A DNA stretch of 64,000 nt from JBCBGF01 sp039820585 (GTDB lineage: Bacteria > Pseudomonadota > Alphaproteobacteria > Rhodobacterales > Rhodobacteraceae). A model generated the notes under the pieces. The model was not told the origin of the DNA, ran no database searches, and saw nothing but the letters and a program-made list of their open reading frames with translations. Positions 14,486 through 23,874 of the stretch are shown here, one piece after another (the first letter of the stretch is position 1; each line of letters opens with the position of its first letter). A program made the position numbers and the translations under genes. The stretch covers positions 9,530-73,529 of the forward strand of contig JBCBPV010000010.1 of assembly GCA_039820585.1 (NCBI GenBank), given 5' to 3'.

Positions 14486-16837
14486 ATGCAGCGAAAAGAG
14501 GTCATCGACCTCCGGCAATACCGTGCCGCGTCACATGTCGGGTCAGACGACATCGACGGGCTGGACGACTGTGCGTTGCGTACCGGAACCCAGCTGCTGC
14601 ATGGCCAGTACACGCTGACGGAGTTTCTTGCCGCTGGCGGGTTCGGCATGACCTATGTTGCGCGCGACAGCTTGTCCCGCACCGTCGTGATTAAGGAGTG
14701 TTTCCCGACCGAGCTGTGCGTGCGCGCCGGCACTAGTGTCACGGCACGCAACGCGGCTTATGCGGATGGGTATCAAACCCTGCTGGATCAGTTCGTGGCC
14801 GAGGCACATTGCCTGGCCCAACTGAAACACCGCAACATCGTGCATGTCCATCAGGTGTTTAAGGAAAACGGCACTGCCTATATGGCGATGGACTATGTGG
14901 ACGGCGTCGATCTGTGTCAGATCATTGATGCGCGTGCACGGCAGGCCTTGCCCCCCAAGGAAATCGTCCGGATCGCGCTGCGGATCCTGCATGCGATCCG
15001 TTACGTCCATGATAGCGGGATGCTGCATCTTGATATCTCGCCCGATAACATCCTGATCGACCGCAAGGGTGAACCTGTGCTGATCGATTTCGGCGCGGCG
15101 CGGACCGGGGCCGCCTCGGCAGAGACCGCTTGGCCCCTGGGATGCGTGAAAGACGGCTATTCCCCGCCGGAATTCTACATACCTCACCGTGAGCGGGGGG
15201 CGTGGAGCGATCTCTACTCGCTCGGCGCGTCGCTCTACCATTTGATGTCGGGAGAGGCGCCACCAAGCGGCGAAGCGCGCGGTGAACACCTGGCCGATGG
15301 GTCGCGGGATCCCTACCAACCCCTCGACGTGCCTGGTTACACGCCCACCTTCCTCAAATCCATCGACCGCGCGCTGCAGTTTGACCCGCTCCGCCGGATG
15401 CAAAGCGCGGAAGACTGGATCAAGCTGATCGATGACTCGGCACCGGTGGACAAGAAGGCGAGCGCGCGCAAGGCGTCAAGACTTCCGCCTGCGCGGCCAA
15501 TGCGCGACCCGGTCGTTGTGGAGCCGAAGATGCGCGATGTCTTCGCGGGGCCGGTAACGCCAGAGCCGAGCCCAACCGTGCGGCCCGTGGCTTACGGTGT
15601 GATCGGCGCTGCGGTCGCCGTGGGCCTGGGGCTTGCGGGATCGCTGATGATAATTCAATTGGGCGCGCCCGAGGCAGAGGTGAAGGCCGCTGCGCCGGTT
15701 GAGACGGCGCCGATTGCTGTTGCGGCTCCAGAAATTGAGACGACCGCCAACGCCGATGTGGCGCCGGTGGCAGAGCCTGCGTCCGCCAGCGCCGTTGCCG
15801 GTCTCAGCGAGATTGACGCCCAGATCCTGCGCGCGCTGGCCGCGCTTGATAGCCAGACCGCGACACTTAACGCTAGTGACATGGTCATCGACATCACCCG
15901 TCCGAGCCCGGTAGCGCCGGGTACTGTGGCCGAGGTGGCGATGATTGCGCCGGTGCAAGTGGATGAACGCATGGCCCCCGCACCGCAAATCGCCCCTGTC
16001 GATCCGGTACCGACAGCCGCCGCCACGCCGCTGCCTGCCATCGCACCGCTTCCGGTTGAGACGGCGCTGCTGGCCGCCGCACCGGTGGAGCAGGCGCGGG
16101 TTCCCGTCCTCACGAGCATCACCCGACCCGGACGGATCGGGTCTGTCCCGAGTTTTGGCCTCCTGCGCCCCGACGCCGCGCCGGAGGCTGTGGCCACCGT
16201 GTCCCCTGTCGCGCCGCCGAAGGCCTCGATTGCCGATCCCATCGCCTTCGCGCATTGGGACGTGGAGATGCCCTTCACCGCGCGGGTGGAGCAGGTGCGC
16301 AATGCGACCATCGCCACCATCACCGAGGTGGATAGCAATGCCGATCTGACCACCTCCGGTGCCTGGATCCGCGAAGATACCGTGATTTATGCGCTGAACG
16401 GCACGCCCTTGATGCCCGAAACCGGGTTGTCGGGTCTGCTGCTGACCGATCTACAGACCGATCCCGACGGGTTCACCCGCGCCAGCGTGCAATACCTTGA
16501 CCCTGATCTAGGGATGATCGACCGCGGGCTTCTGGCCGCGCGTGTTGTGCGCCGAGTGGGCCTGGTCGACGGGACGGAGCTGGACCTGAGCGTGCGTGAC
16601 CTGGTCTGGCAGGCGCGCGTGCGTACAGTCGGAACAGCCAGAGGGAACACCCTGCGAGAGGGTGACGTAATCGTTCAGGCATCGGTCGTGGGCGCGCAGA
16701 TTGAAAGCTTTGAAGACCTTAAGGCTGCGCTCCAGCGGACAATCGACTTGGGGGCGACCAGCGTTGAGCTGCAAGTTCAACGCAACGGACAAATCGTCAG
16801 CGCGCGGCTTCCGCTCGCTAAAGGAGATGCGTCGTGA
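14486..16837 (+). CDS. transmembrane Ser/Thr protein kinase with periplasmic PDZ-like C-terminus
   Basis: Eukaryotic-type (Hanks) kinase, 783 residues. The glycine-rich loop is GGFGMTYVARD (51-61), the ATP lysine is K70 (VVIKECFP), the C-helix glutamate E107 (FVAEAHCLAQL), the catalytic loop HLDISPDNIL (181-190) and DFG 201-203. All catalytic residues are present, with HLD in place of the usual HRD. One TM helix spans about 369-391 (GVIGAAVAVGLGLAGSLMII). A long Ala/Pro/Val-rich periplasmic linker follows, then a C-terminal domain of two PDZ-like halves (IREDTVIYALNGTPLM; TLREGDVIVQASVVGAQIES). This resembles envelope-sensing kinases. It is followed by two secreted LysM/solute-binding proteins, which are plausible ligand-binding partners. 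Confidence 0.85.
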   Translation: MQRKEVIDLRQYRAASHVGSDDIDGLDDCALRTGTQLLHGQYTLTEFLAAGGFGMTYVARDSLSRTVVIKECFPTELCVRAGTSVTARNAAYADGYQTLLDQFVAEAHCLAQLKHRNIVHVHQVFKENGTAYMAMDYVDGVDLCQIIDARARQALPPKEIVRIALRILHAIRYVHDSGMLHLDISPDNILIDRKGEPVLIDFGAARTGAASAETAWPLGCVKDGYSPPEFYIPHRERGAWSDLYSLGASLYHLMSGEAPPSGEARGEHLADGSRDPYQPLDVPGYTPTFLKSIDRALQFDPLRRMQSAEDWIKLIDDSAPVDKKASARKASRLPPARPMRDPVVVEPKMRDVFAGPVTPEPSPTVRPVAYGVIGAAVAVGLGLAGSLMIIQLGAPEAEVKAAAPVETAPIAVAAPEIETTANADVAPVAEPASASAVAGLSEIDAQILRALAALDSQTATLNASDMVIDITRPSPVAPGTVAEVAMIAPVQVDERMAPAPQIAPVDPVPTAAATPLPAIAPLPVETALLAAAPVEQARVPVLTSITRPGRIGSVPSFGLLRPDAAPEAVATVSPVAPPKASIADPIAFAHWDVEMPFTARVEQVRNATIATITEVDSNADLTTSGAWIREDTVIYALNGTPLMPETGLSGLLLTDLQTDPDGFTRASVQYLDPDLGMIDRGLLAARVVRRVGLVDGTELDLSVRDLVWQARVRTVGTARGNTLREGDVIVQASVVGAQIESFEDLKAALQRTIDLGATSVELQVQRNGQIVSARLPLAKGDAS

Positions 16838-16952
16838 CGTGCTGCCACACATCGCGCCGTGCACAGCCATTTGAGGCTGGTCTTTCTGAGTATGTGGCAG
16901 ACCATCTGCCGCCGCTCAGAGGTCAGCTGACCCCGTAGGCAGAGGATCAGCA

Positions 16953-17984
16953 ATGATGATACGACCTCTTATGCGAGCCCTGTATGCGCTTGCGTTCCTT
17001 GTGACAGGCGCCACGTCGGCAACGGCCCAAACCGCGTGCGAACTGTATCAGGTCAAGCGCGGCGATACGCTCAACAAAATTGTCGAGCGTGTGGATGGGC
17101 TCGACAGCTATCGCCAGATCTATCGCGTGAACCGCCGGGCGATCGGGCGCAACCCCAACCTCTTGCGTCGGGGCGCGGTGATCCGCATCCCCTGCGTGGG
17201 CCCGGCGCAAAACATCGAAACGGTCGCGTCCGCGCCTCCGGAGATCAGCTTTCTGACGTCAAACGGGCTGGCGCCTTACACGGACGAGGCGCTGGCGGGC
17301 CAAGGCCTGTTCACCCAGCTTGTGGAACGCGCGGTGATGCGCGCAGCCCCAGATACAGAGGTCGAGATCGTGTTCGTGAACGACCGTGGCGCGCATATGG
17401 ATGTGCTTTTGCCCCGCGGCGCGTTTGACGCGGGCTTCCCCTGGGCGGCACAGGATTGCGCGCCGGGCGGTAGTTGCGAGGCCCTTCGCTTTTCCGAGCC
17501 GTTCTACGAAATCGTCGATGGCTATTTCTCTCGCACAGGCACGGGGTTCGAAAATGTGACCCGGCCTACCGGTTTCGAGGGCACCACGATCTGCCGGCCA
17601 GAAGGGCAAAGTGCCGCTGGCCAAGCGGCCTTCGCGGCAGGGCACCCCAATGCCACCGTCATCTCGAGCGCCACGCCCGAAGCGTGCTTCAACCATCTGG
17701 CCCGCGGCCAGGTGGACGTCGTCGCGGTTGAGACGCGGATCGGCACCCACATGATCGATACGCTTGGCCTGCAGGGCGAGGTTGTCGAGAACAAGCACCT
17801 CTTTGAAATCCACCCCCTTCGGGTGGCCGTTCCGGCGGCCAACCCCAAGGCAAACGAGATAATCGAGGTTTTGAACCGCGGGTTGAAGGCCATGCTGCAG
17901 TCCGGCGAATGGGACAGCATCATTTCCGACAGCCTGATGAAATCAGGACCCAAACTGGCAAATCAACGGAGCAGAAACTCATGA
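16953..17984 (+). CDS. periplasmic LysM plus solute-binding-fold protein, copy 1
   Basis: 343 residues. A signal peptide (MMIRPLMRALYALAFLVTG, cleavage near ATAQ) is followed by a LysM domain (CELYQVKRGDTLNKIVERV, continuing to RRGAVIRIPC) that binds peptidoglycan. Residues from about 90 on have a bacterial extracellular solute-binding fold (family 3 type): FLTSNGLAPYTDEALAGQG, then APGGSCEALRFSEPFYEI and VDVVAVETRIG. Ligand-binding residues cannot be confirmed. No ABC permease is nearby, so it is more likely a sensor or enzyme-like protein than a transporter component. Its stop overlaps the next ATG (ATGA, 17981-17984), so the two are cotranslated. Confidence 0.78.
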   Translation: MMIRPLMRALYALAFLVTGATSATAQTACELYQVKRGDTLNKIVERVDGLDSYRQIYRVNRRAIGRNPNLLRRGAVIRIPCVGPAQNIETVASAPPEISFLTSNGLAPYTDEALAGQGLFTQLVERAVMRAAPDTEVEIVFVNDRGAHMDVLLPRGAFDAGFPWAAQDCAPGGSCEALRFSEPFYEIVDGYFSRTGTGFENVTRPTGFEGTTICRPEGQSAAGQAAFAAGHPNATVISSATPEACFNHLARGQVDVVAVETRIGTHMIDTLGLQGEVVENKHLFEIHPLRVAVPAANPKANEIIEVLNRGLKAMLQSGEWDSIISDSLMKSGPKLANQRSRNS

Positions 17985-19114
17985 AACAGCACCTGACACA
18001 AACGGCCATGGGCCGCCCCCTCAACACCCTGTTGCGCACGGTCGCCATATGCGCCGTTGCCGCCCTGGCCCCGGCGATCGCACCCGGCACCGCCTCGGCC
18101 CAGGAAGCCTGCACCAGCTATTCAGTGCGCGCGGGCGACTCGCTGGCGTCAATCGCAGAAGGCGCTTATGGCACCTTTGACTACCAGCAGATCTTCAACG
18201 CCAACCGTAACGTGATCTTCAACCCCAATGCGATCGAGGTGGGTACGGTTCTTCTGTTGCCCTGCGCCGATGGCAGCCTGCCTGGCACCGCCTCGCCGCA
18301 AGAGCTGATCGCCGAACAGGACGCGGAACAGGAGCGTCGCACCGGCCCCGCCAGCGTGTTCGAGCCACCGATCAAGATCGTCAGTGCCAATGGCTGGGCC
18401 CCGTTCGTGGGCGAAAGCTTTGATGGCGGCGGCATGCTTGTGCGTCTTGCAACCACCGCGTTGAACCGCGGCGGCAACGCGCGCGACTATAACGTCAGTT
18501 TTGTTGACGACTGGTCGGCCCATACCGAAACGCTCTTGCCGCTGGGCGCGTTCGACGTGTCGATTGCCTGGTACCTGCCCGATTGCACCAAGTACAACAT
18601 GCTGTCGGCCGGGATGCAAAAACGCTGTGATGAGCTGGAAGGCTCGCTGCCGATCTACGAATCTGTGGTGGGCTTCTTCACCGCGCCCGACAACGCCTAT
18701 GCAGATGCGCGCGAATACACCGACTTTGCCGGTGCCCGCGTGTGCCGTCCCGCAGGCTGGTTCACCTTCGACCTGGAAGAGCAGGGGCTGTCCGAGCCGC
18801 TGGTAACCATGGTGGTACCCGATGCGGTCAATGACTGCATGGAGATGCTGACCGCGGGCGAGGTTGATGTGGTACCCTTGGAGATCGAAAGCGTGTCGGC
18901 CGCAGCAAAAGAGCTGGGGATCGAGGGGCAGATCGTTCAGAACCCCTACCTGACAAACCTCTTGAACATGCACTTCGTCACACACAAAACCAACCCGCGC
19001 GGGCGTGTGTACCTCGCACTCCTAAACCGCGGCCTGACCGAGATGCGCGAAACCGGTGAATGGTACGCGATCATTTCAAGCGCCTTGGCAGAGGCGAACA
19101 ACCTTACGAACTAG
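17981..19114 (+). CDS. periplasmic LysM plus solute-binding-fold protein, copy 2
   Basis: 377 residues from the ATG at 17981. It has the same layout as its upstream neighbour: a signal peptide (VAALAPAIAPGTASAQ), a LysM domain (CTSYSVRAGDSLASIAEGAY, to GTVLLLPC), a linker and a solute-binding-like domain (KIVSANGWAPFVGESFDGGG; ADAREYTDFAGARVCRPAGW; VDVVPLEIES). The shared architecture, including C-terminal LLNRGLTEMRETGEWYAIIS versus VLNRGLKAMLQSGEWDSIIS, shows tandem duplication. The stop-start overlap with copy 1 and the kinase upstream point to one functional unit. Function in peptidoglycan or small-molecule sensing is inferred. Confidence 0.78.
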   Translation: MKQHLTQTAMGRPLNTLLRTVAICAVAALAPAIAPGTASAQEACTSYSVRAGDSLASIAEGAYGTFDYQQIFNANRNVIFNPNAIEVGTVLLLPCADGSLPGTASPQELIAEQDAEQERRTGPASVFEPPIKIVSANGWAPFVGESFDGGGMLVRLATTALNRGGNARDYNVSFVDDWSAHTETLLPLGAFDVSIAWYLPDCTKYNMLSAGMQKRCDELEGSLPIYESVVGFFTAPDNAYADAREYTDFAGARVCRPAGWFTFDLEEQGLSEPLVTMVVPDAVNDCMEMLTAGEVDVVPLEIESVSAAAKELGIEGQIVQNPYLTNLLNMHFVTHKTNPRGRVYLALLNRGLTEMRETGEWYAIISSALAEANNLTN

Positions 19115-19172
19115 ATTAGGTACAATACCCAACGGTGCGCCCCTTGCTTCGCTGCGAGGGGCGCAATGCGTC

Positions 19173-20990
19173 TCAGGCCTCCATCGCCTCCAGCTCGTCG
19201 ATCATGCTGGAGATCATGCTTAGCCCCTTGTCCCAAAAGGTCGGATCGCTGGCATCAAGGCCGAAGGGGGCCAGAAGTTCCTTGTGGTGCTTTGAGCCAC
19301 CGGCCTTCAGCATCTCGAAATACTTCTCCTGAAACCCCGGATCGCCTTCTTCATAAACCGCGTAAAGCGCGTTCACGAGCCCATCGCCAAACGCATAGGC
19401 ATAGACATAGAAGGGCGAGTGGACGAAATGCGGGATATAGGCCCAGAACGACTCGTAGCCGTTCATGAACGTGAAGGCGGGGCCAAGGCTTTCGCCCTGC
19501 ACGCTCATCCACAGCGCACCAATATCCTCTGGTGTCAGCTCGCCTTTGGACCGCGCGTCATGTAGCTTGCACTCAAAGTCATAGAACGCGATCTGGCGGA
19601 CGACAGTGTTGATCATATCCTCGACCTTGCCGGCCAGAAGCACCTTCTTTTCCGCCAGGCTCGCCGCCTCCGACAACAGCTTGCGGAAGGTCAGCATCTC
19701 GCCAAACACACTGGCCGTCTCAGCCAGGGTCAGCGGGGTTGAGGACAACAGTTCGCCTTGCCCGGCGGCCAGCACCTGGTGAACGCCGTGGCCAAGTTCG
19801 TGCGCCAACGTCATGACATCGCGCGGTTTTCCCAGGTAGTTCAGCATCACATACGGATGCACATCGACCACTGTGGGATGGGCAAAGGCCCCGGGCGCCT
19901 TGCCGGGCTTCACACCGGCATCAATCCAACCCTTGGTAAAAAACGGCTCTGCCAGATCGGCCATGCGCGGGGAGAAACCCGAATAGGCGTCGAGCACCAT
20001 CGCCTTGGCGCGGTCCCACTCCACTGTCGCTGGGTCATCCATCGGCAGGGGCGCGTTGCGATCCCAAACCTGCAACGTCTCCAGCCCCAGCCACTTGCGC
20101 TTCAGCTCATAATAGCGATGCGAAATCCGGGGATACGCCTCAACCACCGCATTGCGCAGTGCCTCGACCACTTCAGGCTCCACATGGTTCGACAGATGCC
20201 GCCCCGTTTGCGGCGTTGGCATCCCGCGCCAGCGATCCTCGATCTCTTTCTCCTTGGCCAGCGTGTTGTGCACCCGCGCAAAGAGCGAGACGTTATCGCC
20301 AAACACTTGCGCCAGCGCTTTGGCACCCGCCTCACGCTGGGCGCGATCGTGGTCGGTGAGCAGGTTCAAGGTGGCCTCGATGCCCAGCTCTTGATCGCCG
20401 ACAGGGAAAGTCAGCCCCGCGATCGTCTCATCGAACAGTTTGTTCCATGCGGTTGCGCCCACGGTGGACTGGTCGTGCAAAAACCGCTCTAGCTCATCGG
20501 ACAGTTGATAGGGTTTGAGCGACCGCATCCGGTCAAAATGCGGTTTGTAACGTGCCAGCTCAGGATCCGCTGAGAAGAGCGTCGTATAAGCCGCGTCCTC
20601 GATCGCATTGAATTCGAGAGAGAAAAACACCAGCTGCGTGGTAAAGGCCGTGATCCTGTCCTGGCAATCGGACATGAACTTGGCGCGCTCGGCATCGGTG
20701 GTACTCTGATAGTACCGCAGGCCCGCGAACGACATGATCCGTCCCGCCACGCTGCTGATCCGCTCATTCCGCTTGACGCAGGTGAGCATGGCGGCGGCAT
20801 CAAGATCGCCCAGCTTGCCCTGGTAGTCGGCGGCAAACTCGGCGCAGGCGGTCTCAAGCCAATCCATATCCCGCTTCAGCTCGGGCGCGTCGGGACCGGG
20901 GTACAGATCATCGAGATTCCAGTTTGGCAGATCGCCAAATTCGGTCGTCTGGGTGGCGTTGGCGTCGAATACAGGGCGGGGGAAATTCAT
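19173..20990 (-). CDS. pepF: oligoendopeptidase F (M3 family)
   Basis: Zinc peptidase that cleaves oligopeptides of roughly 7-17 residues in the cytoplasm. 605 residues, normal for the PepF/M3B group. The zinc site is HELGHGVHQVL (HExxH), with the downstream glutamate in PLTLAETASVFGEM. The N-terminal M3 oligopeptidase-F domain begins around FGDLPNWNLDDLYPG, a typical PepF start, and the C-terminus has FVHSPFYVYAYAFGDGLVN. No signal peptide. Transcribed from its own region to the right, which holds a long perfect-looking hairpin also lying at the end of the DNA ligase gene. Confidence 0.92.
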   Translation of the reverse strand: MNFPRPVFDANATQTTEFGDLPNWNLDDLYPGPDAPELKRDMDWLETACAEFAADYQGKLGDLDAAAMLTCVKRNERISSVAGRIMSFAGLRYYQSTTDAERAKFMSDCQDRITAFTTQLVFFSLEFNAIEDAAYTTLFSADPELARYKPHFDRMRSLKPYQLSDELERFLHDQSTVGATAWNKLFDETIAGLTFPVGDQELGIEATLNLLTDHDRAQREAGAKALAQVFGDNVSLFARVHNTLAKEKEIEDRWRGMPTPQTGRHLSNHVEPEVVEALRNAVVEAYPRISHRYYELKRKWLGLETLQVWDRNAPLPMDDPATVEWDRAKAMVLDAYSGFSPRMADLAEPFFTKGWIDAGVKPGKAPGAFAHPTVVDVHPYVMLNYLGKPRDVMTLAHELGHGVHQVLAAGQGELLSSTPLTLAETASVFGEMLTFRKLLSEAASLAEKKVLLAGKVEDMINTVVRQIAFYDFECKLHDARSKGELTPEDIGALWMSVQGESLGPAFTFMNGYESFWAYIPHFVHSPFYVYAYAFGDGLVNALYAVYEEGDPGFQEKYFEMLKAGGSKHHKELLAPFGLDASDPTFWDKGLSMISSMIDELEAMEA

Positions 20991-21072
20991 GTATGGGCCT
21001 CTCTCAGGGGGTCAGACAGACATATGTCCCCAGACCCGCCCCCTTCAAGCCCGGTTTCGCAGGCTGGGTCAT

Positions 21073-21124
21073 GCGTATTTTCAACAAGAAGAAGGGTGTG
21101 GACTTCTTCTTGTTCGAAATACGC
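21073..21124. repeat. long palindrome made of two inverted copies of a dispersed motif
   Basis: Two 22-nt arms (21073-21094 and 21103-21124) match at 20 positions around an 8-nt loop. Each arm (gcgtatttt..aacaagaagaag) resembles the single copies at 9531 and 12805. It sits between the end of the ligase gene and the start of pepF. No T-run; it could end or protect the ligase transcript. Confidence 0.75.
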
Positions 21125-21153
21125 TTGTTGGAAGGTGGGCAGCGGGCAATCGC

Positions 21154-22746
21154 TCACCCATAGGCGGCCAGCATCGCCTTGAGATCATCGAGCGTGTTCG
21201 CCTCATCCAGCGGTTTGTCGCGGCGCCACCGGCTCATCCGCGGAAAGCGCAAGGCAACGCCAGATTTGTGGCGGGGGCTTTCCTGGATGCCCTCAAAGGC
21301 GATCTCAAAGACGTGGTGCGGCGTGACCTGGCGGACGGGGCCGAAGCGTTGTTGGGTGTTCTTGCGCACCCATGCGGTGATGTCGCGGAACTCGGCATCG
21401 GTGAGGCCGGAATACGCCTTGGTGAAGGGCACCAGTTCGTTGCCGTTCCAGACCGCAAAGGTGAAATCGGTAAACAGGTTCGCGCGCCGCCCGTGGCCCG
21501 ATTGGGCGTAGATCATCACCGCGTCGATCACCAAGGGGTCGACTTTCCATTTCCACCAGTCGCCCTTTTTGCGCCCATCACGATAGGGGGCGTCGCGGCG
21601 TTTCAGCATGATGCCCTCTGCGCCGAGGTTGCGCGAGGTCGCGCGGGTAGCGGCGAGGCTGTCCCAGGTGGGGAAGGTGATAAGGGGGGAAAGGCCGATG
21701 GGGCATTCGGGCGGCGTGGCGTTCACGATCTTTTCTAGGCGCGCGCGGCGGGTGGCATAAGGCTGGGCGCGGATGTCTTCGCCTGCGTCTTCGAGGAGGT
21801 CGTAGGCTTGCAGGATCACCGGCGCCTCAGACAGTAGCTTCTTGGGCACCGTCTTGCGCCCGATCCGCTTTTGAAGCGCGTTGAAGGGCATGGGGGCGTC
21901 ATCTGCCCAGGCCAACACTTCGCCGTCGATCACCGTGCCGTCGGGCAGAAAGTCGCGGGCGGCGGCGAGCTCGGGGAAGCGGTCGGTCATCAGCTCTTCG
22001 CCCCGCGACCACAGGAAGTGGCTGCCGCCTCGGACGATGAGTTGGCCGCGGATGCCATCCCATTTGTGCTCGGCGGCCCAGTCCTCAGGTAACCCGAGGT
22101 CTTCTGGTGCGCTGTCGAGCTGGTAGGCGAGGTAGAATGGGTAGGGTTTGGAAAGGTCGGCGGAAGGGTCGGGGGCCTCGATCAGCGCGTGGTAGGTGAT
22201 AGTGTCCGGCGACCAATCGCCCATCAGGCGGTGGGCGAGCGTGGGTTCCTCGATTCCGGTGGCCTTTGACAGGGCCCGAGTCATCAGCTTTTGACTGAGC
22301 CCCATGCGGAAGCCGCCGGTAATGAGCTTGTTGAAGACGAAGCGCTCGGTCGTCTCCAGCGCGTTCCAGGCGGCGAGGACGCGGGGTTTGCGGTCGGATT
22401 CTTCAAGGGTGCCCCAAGCGCGGATTTCGGTGATCCAGTGGGTGAGGCTTTCGTCTGAAGTGGTTGAGGGGGCGGGGAGAACCAGCGCAATGGTTTCGGC
22501 CAGGTCGCCGACGATGGGATAGGCCTCCTCGAACAGCCACAGCGGGATGCCCGCGCGCTCGGCCGCCCATTCGCGCAGGCGCGTGGTAGTCACTGTGCGT
22601 TTGGGGCGGCGGCCGGAGAGAAGCGCGATGGTCCACAGGCGGTCGTCGTCGGGGGCGTCGGTGAAGTAATCGGCCAGGGCGGCGACCTTGGCGTTCGTCT
22701 TGGTGGTTTGGTCAAGGGCGGTGAAGAGGGCGGCGAAGCGTTTCAT
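21154..22746 (-). CDS. ATP-dependent DNA ligase, bacterial exonuclease-associated type
   Basis: Seals nicks using ATP. 530 residues with an N-terminal ligase DNA-binding domain (about 1-200), then the adenylation motif EHKWDGIRGQL (KxDG, lysine is the AMP acceptor). Further nucleotidyltransferase motifs follow (WSRGEELMT; GTVIDGEVLAW; EGIMLKRRDAPYRDGRKKGD; WWKWKVDP). The C-terminal OB fold ends with RFPRMSRWRRDKPLDEA. The family (TIGR04120 type) is characteristically linked with a metallo-beta-lactamase exonuclease, which is found here directly upstream with an ATGA overlap (22743-22746). The usual third partner, an Lhr-like helicase, is not in the window. Probable role: DNA repair. Confidence 0.9.
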   Translation of the reverse strand: MKRFAALFTALDQTTKTNAKVAALADYFTDAPDDDRLWTIALLSGRRPKRTVTTTRLREWAAERAGIPLWLFEEAYPIVGDLAETIALVLPAPSTTSDESLTHWITEIRAWGTLEESDRKPRVLAAWNALETTERFVFNKLITGGFRMGLSQKLMTRALSKATGIEEPTLAHRLMGDWSPDTITYHALIEAPDPSADLSKPYPFYLAYQLDSAPEDLGLPEDWAAEHKWDGIRGQLIVRGGSHFLWSRGEELMTDRFPELAAARDFLPDGTVIDGEVLAWADDAPMPFNALQKRIGRKTVPKKLLSEAPVILQAYDLLEDAGEDIRAQPYATRRARLEKIVNATPPECPIGLSPLITFPTWDSLAATRATSRNLGAEGIMLKRRDAPYRDGRKKGDWWKWKVDPLVIDAVMIYAQSGHGRRANLFTDFTFAVWNGNELVPFTKAYSGLTDAEFRDITAWVRKNTQQRFGPVRQVTPHHVFEIAFEGIQESPRHKSGVALRFPRMSRWRRDKPLDEANTLDDLKAMLAAYG

Positions 22747-23753
22747 GGCTCTTCGCTCGCCTCTAGGGTTTCGCCTTCGTACTCGGTCTCCAACACCTGC
22801 GCGTCATAGCCCTGTTCGTTCAACCAGCGCGCGAAGATGCTGGTGTAGCCGTGGGTGACAAAGACCCGTTCCGCGCCCGTCGCCCTGATCGCGTCGTTCA
22901 GCCCGGCCCAGTCGGCGTGATCGGACATGACGAACCCCCGGTCCGCGGCGCGCCGTCGGCGAACACCGCGCAGGGCCATCCAGCCACTGGCAAAGCCGGT
23001 GGAGGCGGGGCCGAAACGGCGCATCCAGGGGGTGCCGAGCGCTGAGGGGGGGGCGAGGATTAATGCGCCGGGATGGGCCTTGGCGTCGAGGTCGGGGGTG
23101 ACATGCATGGTGTCGGGCAGCGGGATGCCTTGCGCGCGCATGACCGCATTGGTTGCCTCGACTGCGCCGTGGGTGAGGATCGGGCCGATGGACGCATCGA
23201 GGCTGTGGAGGATGCGCTGGGCCTTGCCGAGGGCGTAGGCGCCGAGGACCGTGGCTTTGCCGTCGGCAGCGTTCGCGGCCCACCAGGCGTTGATCGCTGC
23301 GGCGCTGTCCGCCTGGGGAATCCAGGTGAAGACGGGCAGACCGAAGGTGCATTCGGTGATGAAGCTGTGGCAGGGGACGGGCTCAAACGGCTCGCTCAGG
23401 CCATCGTCGACGGTTTTGTAATCTCCGGAGGCAACCCAGACCTCGCCTGCAACTTCGACCCGGATCTGGGCGGAGCCAGGGACATGGCCGGCTGGGTGGA
23501 AGCTGACGGTGGCGTTGGCGATTTGGCGGGGCTCGCCGAACGCGATGCCCTCGGCGGTGATGTCGCCCAGGCGGTGGCGCATGACGGGCAGGGCGGCGTG
23601 GGTGGCGAGGTAGTGCGCGTGGCCGGGGCGGGCGTGGTCGGCGTGGCCGTGAGTGATGAGCGCGCGGTCCACCGGGCGCCAGGGGTCGATGTAGAAGTCG
23701 CCTGCGGAGCAGTAGAGGCCGCGGTCGGTGGAGGTGAGGATGTTTTGGGGCAT
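22743..23753 (-). CDS. ligase-associated DNA exonuclease, metallo-beta-lactamase fold
   Basis: 336 residues of the beta-CASP/MBL nuclease family (TIGR04122 type), proposed to trim DNA ends for the co-encoded ligase. Motifs are HGHADHARPGH (HxHxDH), HPAGHVPGSAQI, SGDYKTVDDG and the C-terminal MSDHADWAGLNDAI plus VFVTHGYTSIF. All expected metal ligands are present. The start at 23753 gives MPQNILTSTDRGLYCSAGDF, a normal beginning. Its stop overlaps the ligase start, so the two are translationally coupled. A promoter is probably in the 120 bp to the divergent dehydrogenase gene. Confidence 0.9.
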   Translation of the reverse strand: MPQNILTSTDRGLYCSAGDFYIDPWRPVDRALITHGHADHARPGHAHYLATHAALPVMRHRLGDITAEGIAFGEPRQIANATVSFHPAGHVPGSAQIRVEVAGEVWVASGDYKTVDDGLSEPFEPVPCHSFITECTFGLPVFTWIPQADSAAAINAWWAANAADGKATVLGAYALGKAQRILHSLDASIGPILTHGAVEATNAVMRAQGIPLPDTMHVTPDLDAKAHPGALILAPPSALGTPWMRRFGPASTGFASGWMALRGVRRRRAADRGFVMSDHADWAGLNDAIRATGAERVFVTHGYTSIFARWLNEQGYDAQVLETEYEGETLEASEEP

Positions 23754-23874
23754 GGTGAAGGATGTACCTTAGGCATGGCGGTGGACAAGGTCCGTCGAAG
23801 GACCTTGTAAAACGCGTCGAAGCGTTTTGAGGTGGGCCGGGTGAAATACATGCAAGACGGAAAGAGGGCACCAT

